A stretch of 64,000 nucleotides of DNA from Paralvinella palmiformis. Its lineage: Eukaryota > Annelida > Polychaeta > Terebellida > Alvinellidae. Every line of letters begins with the position of its first letter. Positions within the stretch are counted from its first letter, which is position 1. The translations under genes were made by a program, and so were the position numbers. The stretch lies in the NCBI GenBank assembly GCA_025642065.1, contig JAODUP010000412.1, forward strand, positions 36,001 to 100,000, read 5' to 3'. The notes under the pieces are model-generated. The model saw only the letters and a list, made by a program, of their open reading frames with translations, had not been told where the DNA came from and did no database searches. Shown here piece by piece: positions 14,190-25,435 of the stretch.

Positions 14190-14430
14190 AGTGGTGGTGG
14201 TGGTGGTGGTGGTGGTGGTGGTGGTGGTGGTGGTGGTGGTGGTGGTGGTGGTGGTGGTGGTGGTGGTGGTGGTGGTGGTGGTGGTGTGAGTGGGTGGTGG
14301 TGGTGGTGGTGTGGTGGTGGTGGTGGTGGTGGTGGTGAGTGAGTGAGTGAGTGGTGGTGGTGGTGGTGGTGGTGAGTGGTGAGTGGTGGTGGTGGTGGTG
14401 GTGGTGGTGGTGGTGGTGAGTGAGTGAGGC
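14190..14430. repeat. (GGT)n block 2
   Basis: A purer block of about 30 uninterrupted GGT units (14190-14286) is followed by shorter runs separated by GAGTGAGTG. It is separated from block 1 by ~90 bp of unique sequence and likely arose by the same expansion. Confidence 0.95.
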
Positions 14431-15406
14431 TACGTCACTGGTCACACCGGGAGAAATATGGCCGATGAGTAATTCCCTTGGGAAACACATTCCACATTCT
14501 ACATTCCACTAATATTCCAGCTGATTCTTGACCATACAAATGCCACTCGTCTAAAATCTAACCATTCTATTTTGTAAATATTATTTCATGTCTGATTGTA
14601 TCAAAAACTTGGGCGAGATCTATGAAAACATTAAAATATAATCATTATTTTAAAGTATGTAGCTCTTTCATCAGTGAATTTATAGGAAGAATAGTTGAAA
14701 GCTGGGATTACATTCGGATCGACCGTTATAAAACTAAATATTAAATTTATTAGGTACTTTTTCTAGTGTTTTGTGTGTTGTTGGCAATAAGGAGCTATGT
14801 TTTGTTCAACATTAGACTTGTATACAGGAATTATCTTTCACTACTTTTTTAGGCTTACAACAAAAATAGTAACCAGTAATATACTGACTAATAATATTGC
14901 TAATAATATAAGTTCATCTCTGACATATTAGTTTACGAAACCACCTAGCTATGACAACAATTTTGTGAACAGGCATATACCTAGATATCTAGAATTGTAA
15001 ATAGCTCACTCTTCTATCGCCATCTCCAAGTTCCAGTCAATTCACCTCTTAGTGTAGTGTGTTGGAAACAATGTATCACGTTCCGGATATGTTAAGGTCG
15101 ATCATTGAAAAATATCGCATATAAGTAACCTAATACACACGCGCGCGTCCACCCGGACACGCGAATAAACACACAAAGATAGGTGAATAACTTTCCCTTA
15201 ATAAAGCTGGAACAACGTTTTTTAAATAATTTACAATTGATATTGGATTAGCAGATGAAGTAAATTTATAATGATGATGCTAGTAAATAAATAGCACTTT
15301 TGTCGTGAAATTATATATGAATATCAACCCATTAATTCTTCGTATTTTATTTTTAAGCAATTAATAATTGTATGATATGTGCTATATTAGTTACCTCACA
15401 AGTACC

Positions 15407-15407
<1 letters not shown>
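14431..15407. other. No recognisable feature
   Basis: AT-rich unique-looking DNA between the GGT blocks and the next microsatellite. Confidence 0.6.
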
Positions 15408-15455
<48 letters not shown>

Positions 15456-15571
15456 TATGGTTGTGTATATATGGGTCTGTGTATGTGTGCGTATGTATGT
15501 ATAGGTGTGTATGGGTGTACGGGTGTGTGTATAGGTGTTTGTATGTGTGTAAGTATGTGTGTAAGTGTTTG

Positions 15572-15606
<35 letters not shown>

Positions 15607-15652
15607 GTATGTGTGTGTGTATGTATGTGTGTGTGTGTGTGTGTGTGTGTTT
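15408..15652. repeat. Compound AT then GT/GTAT microsatellite
   Basis: (AT)n to 15453 followed by imperfect GTGT/GTAT/GGGTGT repeats ending in (GT)n and a short T run. Confidence 0.95.
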
Positions 15653-15898
15653 TTTTTATGTTACATATAATAAAGGCGTGGGCTCAGGTTTTCGTGATGT
15701 TTATAATTCTTAGAGAATTATGATCAAACGACTACTACCTAAATAGAAAACAAATTTTATATATTAGTACATATATAACGCAGCTATAACAGGAAATAAA
15801 GCATATATATCAGTACATATAATATATATTATGATAATAATTATAATACCGACAATAACAGAAATAATAGTATTTTCACTCAGCCCAAAATAGCACGA

Positions 15899-15929
15899 CT
15901 AGTTTCGGTTATAAGAAACCTTTATCAAG
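15899..15929 (-). ncRNA. Hammerhead-ribozyme-like core in the PLE 3' region (decayed)
   Basis: Read on the minus strand, the order is TTGATAA, a GGTT...AACC stem with a 6-base loop, then CGAAAC. This matches the layout CUGAUGA-stem II-GAAA of the minimal hammerhead ribozymes reported in Penelope-like elements. The CUGAUGA box has two substitutions (UUGAUAA), so activity is doubtful. Confidence 0.4.
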
Positions 15930-16122
15930 TGCATGTGTCTAAAGTATTTACTTTGCCAGCAATATTTATACCAGAATTCCTTAGCTAGTTTTAAATTTCA
16001 AACCAGAATCTAGAAACTGTTAACCTTTGTAGCCTTTGTCTAGAACGAAGCGCTGTTACTATAATCAAAACAACTGTTTTGATTAGAGTAATTGAAAATA
16101 AACCAACTTTCCAATTTTTCTT

Positions 16123-16739
16123 TCATAGCTGTAAAGATACCAAAACACATGCACTTTTGTGTTTAGAATAAGCTGTGATAATTCTATATTCATAATCATT
16201 CAACACTTCTTTCTGTTGGAGAATTTTATAATGTTTTTTAATTATTCTTGCTGCTATGTTAGCCGTTTTTGAAAATGGTACCACAAATGGGACAACGTCC
16301 TCATTTTGTATAGGTTTTATAACATCTTCATATCTTTTCTTATTAAGACCTCCCGGTTCTAATGTACCTAGGGTATCTATCCAAAATGTTTCCCGAATTA
16401 ATCTATTTATCTTGTCTTGAGTGTATGAACCTGTAGTAGGTAACTGCTCAATCGGAATTAAATAATAATCTTCTAGAGATGGTTCGGGCAAGTCTTTATT
16501 TATCCGTGTTGTTCTGGAAGGTGCGTGAATAACGCAGAAGACATCACTTTTGAATTAATCTCAAATCTGTGGCCATTCATTCTAACACGAAGTTCGCCAT
16601 TACTCTCGCCTACATACTGTTTAGAGCAACGCAAACATTCACAGATATATATTATGTTAGTTGAGCTACAGTTTAAATTGCCTATTATTCCATGTGTTTT
16701 ATTGGTAACTGTACTTGTGATATTGTGACAAGAACACAA
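16123..16739 (-). pseudogene. Penelope-like GIY-YIG endonuclease fragment, frameshifted
   Basis: The first segment (16739 down to ~16500) holds cysteines in a CSCHN context, then IIYICECLRCSKQYVGES, where IYI...YVG is the GIY-YIG core typical of PLEs, followed by RVRMNGHRFEI, which carries the conserved arginine and the N-G-H-R region. A TAA at 16502-16500 closes that frame. The next frame (from ~16495) continues with a PLE-like C terminus: EDYYLIPIEQL, then ETFWIDTLGTLEPGGLNKK. The two blocks are in different frames, so the gene is broken by at least one frameshift. The domain would nick DNA at the insertion site in an intact element. Confidence 0.8.
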
Positions 16740-16762
16740 TATCTCGCATGATCTACATCTGT

Positions 16763-16812
16763 AGTGTGTGTGTGTGTGTGTGTGTGTACGTGCGTGCGCG
16801 CGCGTGTATGTG
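16763..16812. repeat. (GT)n with GCGC segment
   Basis: GT dinucleotides followed by alternating GC/GT at 16788-16806, a Z-DNA-prone purine-pyrimidine alternation. It marks the 5' truncation point of the Penelope-like element. Confidence 0.9.
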
Positions 16813-17144
16813 TGACAGAAAGAACGAAATTTACAGGAATAAGTTACGATTACTTGACAGTATATAGATTATGATCACGATTACAAAAATTAAAATTACG
16901 ATTGCGCTAATATTACAATCCTAGTTACAATGCATAGGATTAAAATGACAACGTGATCTGTGATTATTATCCAATCACAATTATTGCACTAAAATAATAC
17001 AAATGCTAAGGTGATGGCTATTTCTAGTAGTATATTTATTAATATATTTGAACTTTCGAATGCATGCTTAAAGAGCAATGATCAGGTCTGGATAGTTTTT
17101 CTCTAACACTAAGATATCTCTCAACTGCTGCAGCTAATGATGGA

Positions 17145-17361
17145 TGATGATGATGATGATGAAGATGATGATGATGCTGACGATTGATGTTATACGGCCA
17201 CTTTCGTATACATGGTAGGCTAAATGGGCCGAGCAACTTCCAAAGGTGATGAAGTAAAGTCAAAGAAGAAACACCCTTCAGATATGCCCACGCCGAGATT
17301 CGAACTCAGGTGGTAGTGATCTGTGGTCCAACGTGCTACCAACTAGACCACGGAGGCGCCA
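17145..17361 (-). mobile_element. tRNA-derived SINE, subfamily 1, with target-site duplication
   Basis: Reverse-strand copy with a full head, B box (GAGTTCGAATCTCGG), conserved body and a long (ATC)n-type tail (seen as GATGATGATG at 17145-17180). The 10-base direct repeat TAATGATGGA flanks it at 17135-17144 and 17362-17371, as expected for target-primed insertion. Confidence 0.85.
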
Positions 17362-17552
17362 TAATGATGGAAAACCGAGATATTTCATCGCACGTTCTCC
17401 CAATACGAGGTGTTCCCGTGATATTTTAAATTTCACAGTTCAGTATTAACCTTTGATCAAGAAGAACACGTACTAAATATTTTACGACTACAGGAACTTG
17501 AGAGTATCCCAAATTTAGTTCTTCATATTGTCTGCTCAGCAAACTTCAACAA

Positions 17553-17644
17553 GTTTGTTATGACTTCGTCCCATTGTCAAACACGTTTGTAATGGCTTCA
17601 TCCCATTGTCGAACACGTTTGTTATGACTTCATCCCATTGTCAG
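17553..17644. repeat. 32-bp tandem repeat, ~2.9 units
   Basis: Units beginning GTTTGTTATGACTTC start at 17553, 17585 and 17617, each with TCCCATTGTC and ending AACAC in the first two. They differ by a few substitutions. Confidence 0.85.
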
Positions 17645-18051
17645 CATCATTGGTATAATTCTCAGAAGAATTCCAGGTAAATTACACAGTTCTAACCACC
17701 AACTACACATATACAATACAATGCATTACGTCAGTTACCCTATTCATCAGATCAACCACTTGTCTAGCCACATTTATCACACTAAATGAACCATTGAAGT
17801 TGGTTAAGCTTTAATTATATGACGCAACAGATCTGACTTGATCATCACTTATGTCTGTGTCACAAATAGACTAAGTATTAGCTATACAACTAATAAAGTA
17901 GAGAGTGGAAATGTATTATTTCATCCTATATATGTGGCTGGGAATACAAAATCTCATTAATATTTCTTTCTTTAAAGTTGTATTTATATCACCGATTACG
18001 ATCACACCTACAATATAATCAATTATTAATGCGATTACATATATATGTATG

Positions 18052-18151
<100 letters not shown>

Positions 18152-18690
18152 ATGTATGTATGCACTTCGAGATAAAAAGGTGATATTAATACAAAGTCAA
18201 TTTTGGAAATTAGATAATCTATAAAAAAAACATTAAATTAATAATCAACTATGAAAATTCGATGATCTTTGAGATTATTTCATGATCCCTTTGATCCTCA
18301 TGAGTGCAATTAGTATCTTGGCAGTAGCATGGATCATTGAATTATTTTCTATTGAACTGTAATGCAATTGCAATTGAAGGAGAAGCTAATGAGCAACTGA
18401 TAACAGAGGCCTCTCTTAAGCCAAATTATATTTTGCAATTAAGCTATGTTTCCGTTCCAAGATTCACACAGGTTGTCGGTTCTGGATTCAGGATATGACA
18501 TGGGTGTGGGGGCTTTTTCTCCATTTCTCCATCAGGCAATGGGATTTTTTCCTAAAGGGTTTTTATCCTACGCCCGGTGGCACTGGCTCAGAGCATCAGT
18601 ACCTAAATATCCTTAACACCTGCACCTCCTTAAATCTATACATAAATAATTATATACATACTTAAACTGAGCATACAAAATGCTACATCT

Positions 18691-18691
<1 letters not shown>

Positions 18692-18744
<53 letters not shown>
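18692..18744. repeat. (AT)n microsatellite
   Basis: About 26 AT units. Confidence 0.95.
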
Positions 18745-18748
<4 letters not shown>

Positions 18749-19425
18749 TTCTCATCACACTGTGTGACCCAGCTAAACTGCCTTTCGTACGTGACAAATG
18801 AGTTACGTCAACAGGGAAGCGGTTGTATGTAGGCTACTTACAGAAAGAAGAAGCACATAGAAAAAAGTACCAAATGACACCACAGCTCGCAATAAACAAC
18901 ACGTGCCTGTAGTTCAATGATAAGTTGATGCCAATAGAAGATAACTACTTTGATACAGTCTAGATTCAGCAGTAATTTTCTCTGGTTCAAAAGAAACCTA
19001 TGTCTTAGTAAATTTCGATACCACAGATACTGAATAGCTAAATCAAATCGACCTCTCTCAACCGTACGTCCAGACCTTCGGCGTCGTAAGTTGTTGTTTG
19101 ACCTAAGGTGGGTGAACTGTCAGACCTTGTATATAGCCCTCGACGCATTACCCAAACATAGCAGTATCAGTTGAACACAAACTTAGGTTGTGTGCACTCG
19201 ACTTACACAGGGAAGCAACGAAAGGGCTATATTAAAAAAAAAAAAAGCAGAAATACTGCACAATGGATTATTCCTTGACTAGAACGAAATATTGTCTCAA
19301 TCTTGAGTAAATACTGTGGTTTACTCAGAACTGACAGCTACTCCTCATACTTTTACCATCACCATTAAGTGAGCATCCATCCACGCTTAATTTACCGTCC
19401 CTTAGTTTATGGAGTTATGTGTGTG

Positions 19426-19515
19426 TGTGGGGGGGGGGGGGTTAATTTAAATATCCTATTCCTGTGTTCTGTTTGATCTATAATCCAGAACACCAGAACT
19501 CTCTCTCTCTCTCTC

Positions 19516-19573
<58 letters not shown>

Positions 19574-19640
19574 TTGTGTGTGTGTATGTGTGTGTGTGAT
19601 TGTGCGTGCGTGTGCATGCCTGTGCGTGAGCGTGTGTGTT
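19426..19640. repeat. G run, (CT)n, (AT)n, (GT)n cluster
   Basis: An 11-12 base G run ends at 19441. (CT)n at 19499-19515 is followed directly by (AT)n to 19541 and GT-rich sequence with GCGTGC breaks to ~19640. Confidence 0.93.
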
Positions 19641-20121
19641 ATTACAGTATTACAGTTTTGACAACATTTTGCTTGTTCAACGTCATCATGTCAACGTCAA
19701 CGTCAACGTCATCATCGTGTATAATGTCCGGTATGTATATTTATCTAAAGCTAACACTCTACAAGAAAAGGTCACTGTTATGCTCTAGCAGTGGCCCAGT
19801 GTTACCGGTGCTACTGTTGTTATAGTTATTGTTGTTGCTATATTTAACACCACAGAAGTCAAGAGTCTGATATGTTAAGGTCACGACTAGATGACGTCCT
19901 GTGCTAGTCGAGAGAACGTCGTCGAAACAGGAAATTATCAACAAAAGAAATGCCATTTTTTTCGTTCGTTGTCGTCACGTCCAAATGCAATTATTCTCTT
20001 GGCTAGTTCAGGTGCTAATTAGGTTACGGCTGCTGAAGATGGTGTTTTGTAACTGCTTTCTAAACGCAGTAAAATCTATTTCGTGGAGTCATGCAATTGG
20101 GTGCCGTCTGTGACCTGATTA

Positions 20122-20305
20122 CGGCGCCTCCGTTGTCTAGTTGGTAGCGCGTTGGACCACAGATCACTACCACCTGAGTTGGAATCTCGACGTGGGCATA
20201 TCTGAAGGGTGTTTCATCTTTGACTTCGCTTCATTACCGTTGCAGGTCGCTCGGGCCATTTAGCCTAGCATGTGCACAAACGTGGCCGTAAAACATAGAT
20301 CATCA
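20122..20305 (+). mobile_element. tRNA-derived SINE, subfamily 1, with target-site duplication
   Basis: The copy runs from GGCGCCTCCG to CATAGATCATCA. Its head carries an A-box-like GTCTAGTTGGTAGCGC and a B-box-like GAGTTGGAATCTCG. The 15-base direct repeat TCTGTGACCTGATTA (20107-20121) recurs with one change at 20306-20320, a clear target-site duplication. The shared body is TCGGGCCATTTAGCCTA...GTGGCCGTAAAACAT. Confidence 0.9.
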
Positions 20306-20718
20306 TCTGTGACCCGATTAGAGAAGTTATTAAGTTGTATACAATCGTGGTTGCCCTTTGTGCATCCCTGGTACAGGCCAGTGAACTGAAAACAGATGAG
20401 TGTAATACACACCTGGATAATACTGATTGTGACAAATTCAGGTCTAATAATTCAAGGCATCCAGATGATCGAATTTTGCTAAGATGATATATACAGTTCA
20501 CGTATCTGCTGTAATGTGCCGATGTTTCTCCTCACAAATCTCTCAGCGATACAGGTACGATGACCGAACTTGGTTTCCAAGGTAAGCGCAGCTAATCTGC
20601 GTGATTTATTAACCCAGTGCCTCCCGGTATTGTATCCATGGAAACCAACAGATCTAAACGAAAAACAACGATCACATGTTCGCAGCGCGTCTCTTATCAC
20701 GCCGGTGTCTCGATATGT

Positions 20719-20913
20719 GTGGGCGCCTCCGTTCTCTAACTGATAGCGCGTTGGATCACAGATCACTACCACCTGAGTTCGAATCTCTGCGGCGTGGGTA
20801 TGTCTGATGGTTGGTTCATCTTTGACTTCGCTTCATCACCTTCGGACGTCGCTCGGCCCATTTAGCCTACTATGTGCACAAACGCGGCCGTAAAACATCA
20901 ATCATCATCAATC
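20719..20913 (+). mobile_element. tRNA-derived SINE, subfamily 1, with target-site duplication
   Basis: Full-length copy with an intact B box (GAGTTCGAATCTC), conserved body and ATCAATCATCATCA tail. GTCTCGATATGT at 20707-20718 is repeated as GTCTCGATTTATGT at 20914-20927, a duplication differing by a short indel. It lies ~410 bp after the previous copy in the same orientation. Confidence 0.88.
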
Positions 20914-21050
20914 GTCTCGATTTATGTCAGTTGTAATCGACATCCCTTATAGGCGGTGATATCATTAGGCTACCTTTCGTAGGAAGACTGTTTTCGATAA
21001 ATTGTAAAAATTACATTGAATTACATCGCGCTTTTCACTGAATCTCGTCT

Positions 21051-21244
21051 GGGACGCCTCCGTGGCCTAACTGCTAGCGCGGTTGGGGACAGATCTATAG
21101 CACCAGCCTTTAAACCCCGGCTTGGCTCTGTCAGAAGCGAGTTTCATCTTTCATTTCGCTCCATTGCTTTTGGAGGTCGCTCGGCCCATTTAGCCTACTT
21201 TGTGCGCAAAAGTGGCGATAAAACAGCAACATCTTCCTTTTTAT
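21051..21244 (+). mobile_element. tRNA-derived SINE, subfamily 2, with target-site duplication
   Basis: The head GACGCCTCCGTGGCCTAACT then TAGCGCGGTTGG, CAGATCTATAGCACC and a decayed B box (CTTTAAACCCCGG) define the second head type; the 3' half is shared with subfamily 1. The tail is CAGCAACAT rather than ATCAATCATC. CTGAATCTCGTCT (21038-21050) recurs as CTAAATCTCGCCT (21245-21257), a 13-base duplication with two changes. Confidence 0.85.
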
Positions 21245-21413
21245 CTAAATCTCGCCTAATTCTCTATATTCTCTTAATATTAGAAATGAGAACATGGTAT
21301 ACATCGATCTCCTTAAAAAAAGGGTACTTCGGTGGATATTTCCCGTTTAAGGATACGGATTTGTCTTTAAAAAATAACCTCACTGAAGCTGATGTATGGG
21401 TGTTTGCCGGCAT

Positions 21414-21439
21414 ACAACAACAACAACAACAACAACAAC

Positions 21440-21508
<69 letters not shown>

Positions 21509-21512
21509 TATA
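21414..21512. repeat. (CAA)n then (TAA)n
   Basis: About nine CAA units turn directly into about 22 TAA units; an upstream open frame ends in a glutamine run because of it. Confidence 0.95.
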
Positions 21513-22026
21513 TAATTAATAAAGGGCCCTGACATATAGCTGAACTAATTATTATATCACTACTTGTGTTAGCCTCTCAGTGTTTAAATATTGAACTCAA
21601 CACCGAAAGGGCTCGGGTTCAGACTGTCAAGGTCATGTTCATCTTTCACGTACTGAGCTGGTTTACTAAGCCATATATGTCTTCTTTGCATAATTAGATA
21701 AGTAATTGCGAATTAGGCGCCGCCTGTAATTGAAGGCTATAAATGGCATACTGCTCTGTCTGTTTATTACGAGGTTAAATTACATAGATCCATAATGAAT
21801 TATTGAATGATGGATTTAGTTTAAAGAAATATGTAAAGTCTGTACAGTAGAGGCAATAGTTTAAATAACAAGAGAAAGAAAAAAACAATAATATGGTCGA
21901 ATACAATACGGGAAAATATTTGCATTGGCAGCAGGTAAAGTTTGATATACCACTGATAATTAAATATGAATTAAGGTCATTCGGCATAATATTTAGTAGA
22001 TATGTAAGGAAACATTATAAAAAAAA

Positions 22027-22027
22027 C

Positions 22028-22063
<36 letters not shown>

Positions 22064-22066
22064 GTT
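22027..22066. repeat. (AAT)n microsatellite
   Basis: About 12 ATA/AAT units. Confidence 0.9.
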
Positions 22067-22811
22067 GTTATAGCTGTGATCACAACAATAACAAAAACTA
22101 TAATACTTGAGTTGTATCACTTGCATTATGGAAGCTTTTCGCCAAAAGTAAACAAGGTGTTCCAGATTTGGCGCTGACTAGTCAGTCCTGCCCTATAAGG
22201 TTCGTGTTACAAGGATGATGATTGGCTAGATAAAGGTCATCCGGAAGTGAACTGAGCGCCTAATCGTTACTGTATCATTACCCGTTGCCCAGACCACTTA
22301 GACACGGACGTTTTCCATTGTACGGTGGAGTTCGTAGTTACCGCTTAGACACGGCAAGCTTTTCTATACAGTTCTTTGGGGGTGTTGTTTTCTTTGCTGG
22401 GAGCTCCTCTCTTGGACAAGGTGCCATGGCGATCGTGTTTACTGGAAAGGTTTCTGGCGTTGATAAGCTGGTTCGTAAACACCTCAAATGGTTGTACATG
22501 TATTAATGGGGTAGATGTTCGAACTTAAAAATACGATTGAATGAATAGTGATATGTAGAAAGAAGACAGCATCTGGAAAATCAGCCGGAAGTAGAAAGGC
22601 AAATAAAATATGCGAAAAGGGCAACCGAGAAAGTTGAAACGAAATCATGGTAACTGTTTATAAAATGAAGATAGGACGAACAACCAAAGAAAGAAGATCG
22701 TTATATTAACTTTCTTTATATCTGGATCCAATACATCTCTGTTTATTCAGACTGCGTATGCTTAACTGCCATTTGTTACCTGCATATTAGGCAAAGAACC
22801 ACCTTTCAATC

Positions 22812-22965
22812 GCCTCTATGGCCTTGTGGGCAAGAGCGTGGGACTTTCTTACTCATAGTCATAATGTTCGGGAGATCGTAGGTTCGGATCCCGGCCGTGA
22901 CCCTACAGTAGGAGGTTTTCATCCAGACAAGCAAATAGTAAGATTTTCTCCGCCGAATATGCCAT
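22812..22965 (+). mobile_element. Third tRNA-like SINE head (family 3)
   Basis: CGCCTCTATGGCCTTGTGGG then CAAGAGCGTGGGAC and a B box GTAGGTTCGGATCCCGG at 22879-22897 form a tRNA-like head with a longer variable arm than the other families. The same head occurs on the minus strand at 51573-51662. The 3' end of the element is unclear. Confidence 0.55.
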
Positions 22966-23055
22966 TTATTGTAAATTCCAAATTTCTTTAGATTTAGTTC
23001 CCACGGTGAAGCAGTAAATTATAGACCATATGCATCTCCCTGATTTGAGGTAGCT

Positions 23056-23251
23056 GGGGTCGCCTCCGTGGTCTAACGGTAGCGTGCTGAACCACAGATC
23101 ACTACCACCCGTGTTAGAATCCCGGCGTGGGCATATCTGAAGGTTGTTTCGTCTTTCACTTTGCCTCATTACCTTTGGAGGTCGCTCGGCCCTTTTAGCC
23201 TACCTTGTACACAAAAGTGGCCGTAAAACATCAATCATCATCATCATCATC
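23056..23251 (+). mobile_element. tRNA-derived SINE, subfamily 1, full length with perfect target-site duplication
   Basis: This is the cleanest copy: 196 bp from the GGGGTCGCCTCCG start through the head (B box TGTTAGAATCCCGG), the body (GGAGGTCGCTCGGCCC) and a GTGGCCGTAAAACATCAATC tail ending in (ATC)n. The 13-base ATTTGAGGTAGCT is perfectly repeated at 23043-23055 and 23252-23264. It defines the ends of the element and shows recent LINE-style insertion. Confidence 0.93.
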
Positions 23252-23264
23252 ATTTGAGGTAGCT

Positions 23265-25066
23265 AAGCGACGTAAAATAACTGTTATTTCAGCCATTATT
23301 ATAGTTGACATCACAAACACGGAATAGTGATTGTGGCGAGTCAGTCATTCATAGCTAATATGTATTCTTCGGGCATCGTTAGTGTACAAAACCTTCTTAC
23401 AATGTAAAGTTTGTCGGTTATGGGAAGTTACTGGCTTACCGATATCAGTTCGACGAGTTTATTCTCATTTATATTAAAAGTGATAAAGATTGCACAAAAG
23501 ATAATCCACAGATAATCTACATTAATTTCGATATATATCGAGCAATCTTCGGATAATTCCTTATCCAGATGTCGTTATCCATTACGCCGGAGAAGACTAG
23601 CCATCAACCGGATGTCAGCGAGATGACCCAGACGCGGTTACGCCAGTAACGAATTATGATTGGTCGATTTCGGCCAACCGGGCTGCGACTCGTCGTTTTC
23701 TGCGGAGATAAAGCGACGGCTGGCGGAAGTAAAGGGAAGAAGAACATAACGGTAGCTGCCCCACCGGGCAACAGTCACAAAATAGCTTCCCGACGAGTAG
23801 GCCTCTGGGGCGAGAGAATCTTTGTAGCAATTTACGTCGGGCTGTCTGCCACCCGGGATAGCGCCTTCTGGGCTTCTTATCGCGCATCAGATGGGAGTAG
23901 AATGGGGCGCGCGGTGGCGTCGGGGAAGGCCGAGGGAATCCTATCTGCTCACCGCGCTACATTTATGGTGGTAATATGTCACCGCCAGCCACAATAATAT
24001 CGACTTGAAATCATTCATATAAGCCGAATGTCTGCGATGTTTTCCCAACTGGAGACATTCTATAGAGCAATGCCACTTCAGCAGATTTATGAATATTGGA
24101 TAAATATTAACTTTTAAAAAGATATTCGACTGGAGCTGGCTCGTACGTCGAGTGACCAGGATAGTTCGAGCTAATTTAACTGTTTCATTACTTTTTGATT
24201 AGCCGCACCGTATCTAACATTTCAATTTGAAAGCGGATTTTATTTTAATTTAATTTTCTGGCATACTTTAATCAAGCAAACATTTTATAAACTTTCACGT
24301 TAAAATAAACATTATATGTTCAACTACTTTTAACAACAACAACAACAATAACAATAACAAAAATAATAATAAAACCACAGCAATAATAATAATAATAATA
24401 ATAATAATGGGTCATATATTACTTAAATATTTACTAGAAATACCAAACGCAATAGACACTAGGTGGTACTGAGCATCAAAGCCACCGCTGTACTTACGTC
24501 ACACATTCCCGTCACAGTTCTGACGTCAATTAAATAGCCAGGGATCTCATTGTACGCTCATAAGGGGATACCGACCTAGATACAACCGGAAGCGGATACC
24601 CTATCCACTGACCTAATTATATGGCTCGGGTAATGTCCGGAGAAGAAAGCTCTGTCCATGTGAAATGGGAAAATGTCGGTTGAGACGATGACTGGAATAA
24701 TAGGAAATCGGGCCAGCAATAAATGGAGAGAGAGATAACGATTAATGTTAAAATATAAATTATATTATTATGTTCGTAAATAATCCCGTGTAACAACAAG
24801 CAGCAACGTAAACAGCCCTAAAAGATTGTTAGAAAGATGAATTAGCGTGGTGTGAACGAGGAGGGTATAGATGTGGCATAGATGTGAGGCATGATTTAAT
24901 AGAAATAATAACGGAGATATATATGTTGCACATTTTAGAATGATTCAGATTATCTACATAAATAGCCATTTCTAAATATAAGTCAGCTTTCAAATACATG
25001 TCAAGAATCATATATAAAAATATATCCTTCAAGATTGGCATACTTATATTCTTTATAAATATATGA

Positions 25067-25068
<2 letters not shown>
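23265..25068. other. No gene; GC-rich patch at ~23570-24000
   Basis: The patch at 23570-24000 is markedly richer in GC and CpG than its flanks and is open for 113 codons on the plus strand (23656-23997) and 77 on the minus. Neither translation has a motif I recognise. It could be a regulatory element or an unrecognised exon. Confidence 0.4.
24333..24418. repeat. AAC/AAT trinucleotide repeat
   Basis: Imperfect AAC units grade into AAT units ending near 24408. Confidence 0.9.

Positions 25069-25127
<59 letters not shown>
25069..25127. repeat. (AT)n microsatellite
   Basis: About 28 AT units. Confidence 0.95.
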
Positions 25128-25130
<3 letters not shown>

Positions 25131-25435
25131 CGAAAAAGAGATGATTGACTATTTAACTCACCTGTCAGTCAGTCATACTACAGTAAGTATGCCAAGATCT
25201 CGACATAAAATTCTCAAAAATAATATATAATTAGGTGGCCAGGACATGAAGGCATTCCGTAAGAGTGTGGACAATGTCATAGATCAAAGCCATTCGACAT
25301 ACTTATCACAGCTGTACAAATACACCTTCTCATTATATTGTTCTATAACAGGTGTATGCATACAAATCGTACATTTATCGTTCGTAGAAGTTATTTGAAG
25401 CCTACAGTCTATATCAGGTGGAACTTATCCTGTTC

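Larger units (their letters stand above)
15891..16763 (-). mobile_element. 5'-truncated Penelope-like retroelement (PLE), 3' end
   Basis: Read on the minus strand, the element begins in the GIY-YIG endonuclease linker at about 16763, next to a GT microsatellite, continues through the endonuclease (to ~16123) and ends in a 3' region with a hammerhead-like core at 15899-15929. The reverse transcriptase that should precede the endonuclease is missing. PLEs differ from LINEs and LTR elements in pairing an RT with a GIY-YIG nuclease. The left boundary is approximate. Confidence 0.75.

Noticed and set aside
13583..14490. Long open frames rich in His, Thr and Pro on the minus strand
   Set aside because: They are direct translations of the GGT arrays in different frames; no non-repeat sequence supports a gene.
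20122..23251. tRNA genes
   Set aside because: The tRNA-like segments are heads of SINEs with bodies, tails and target-site duplications; cloverleaf ends are not preserved.
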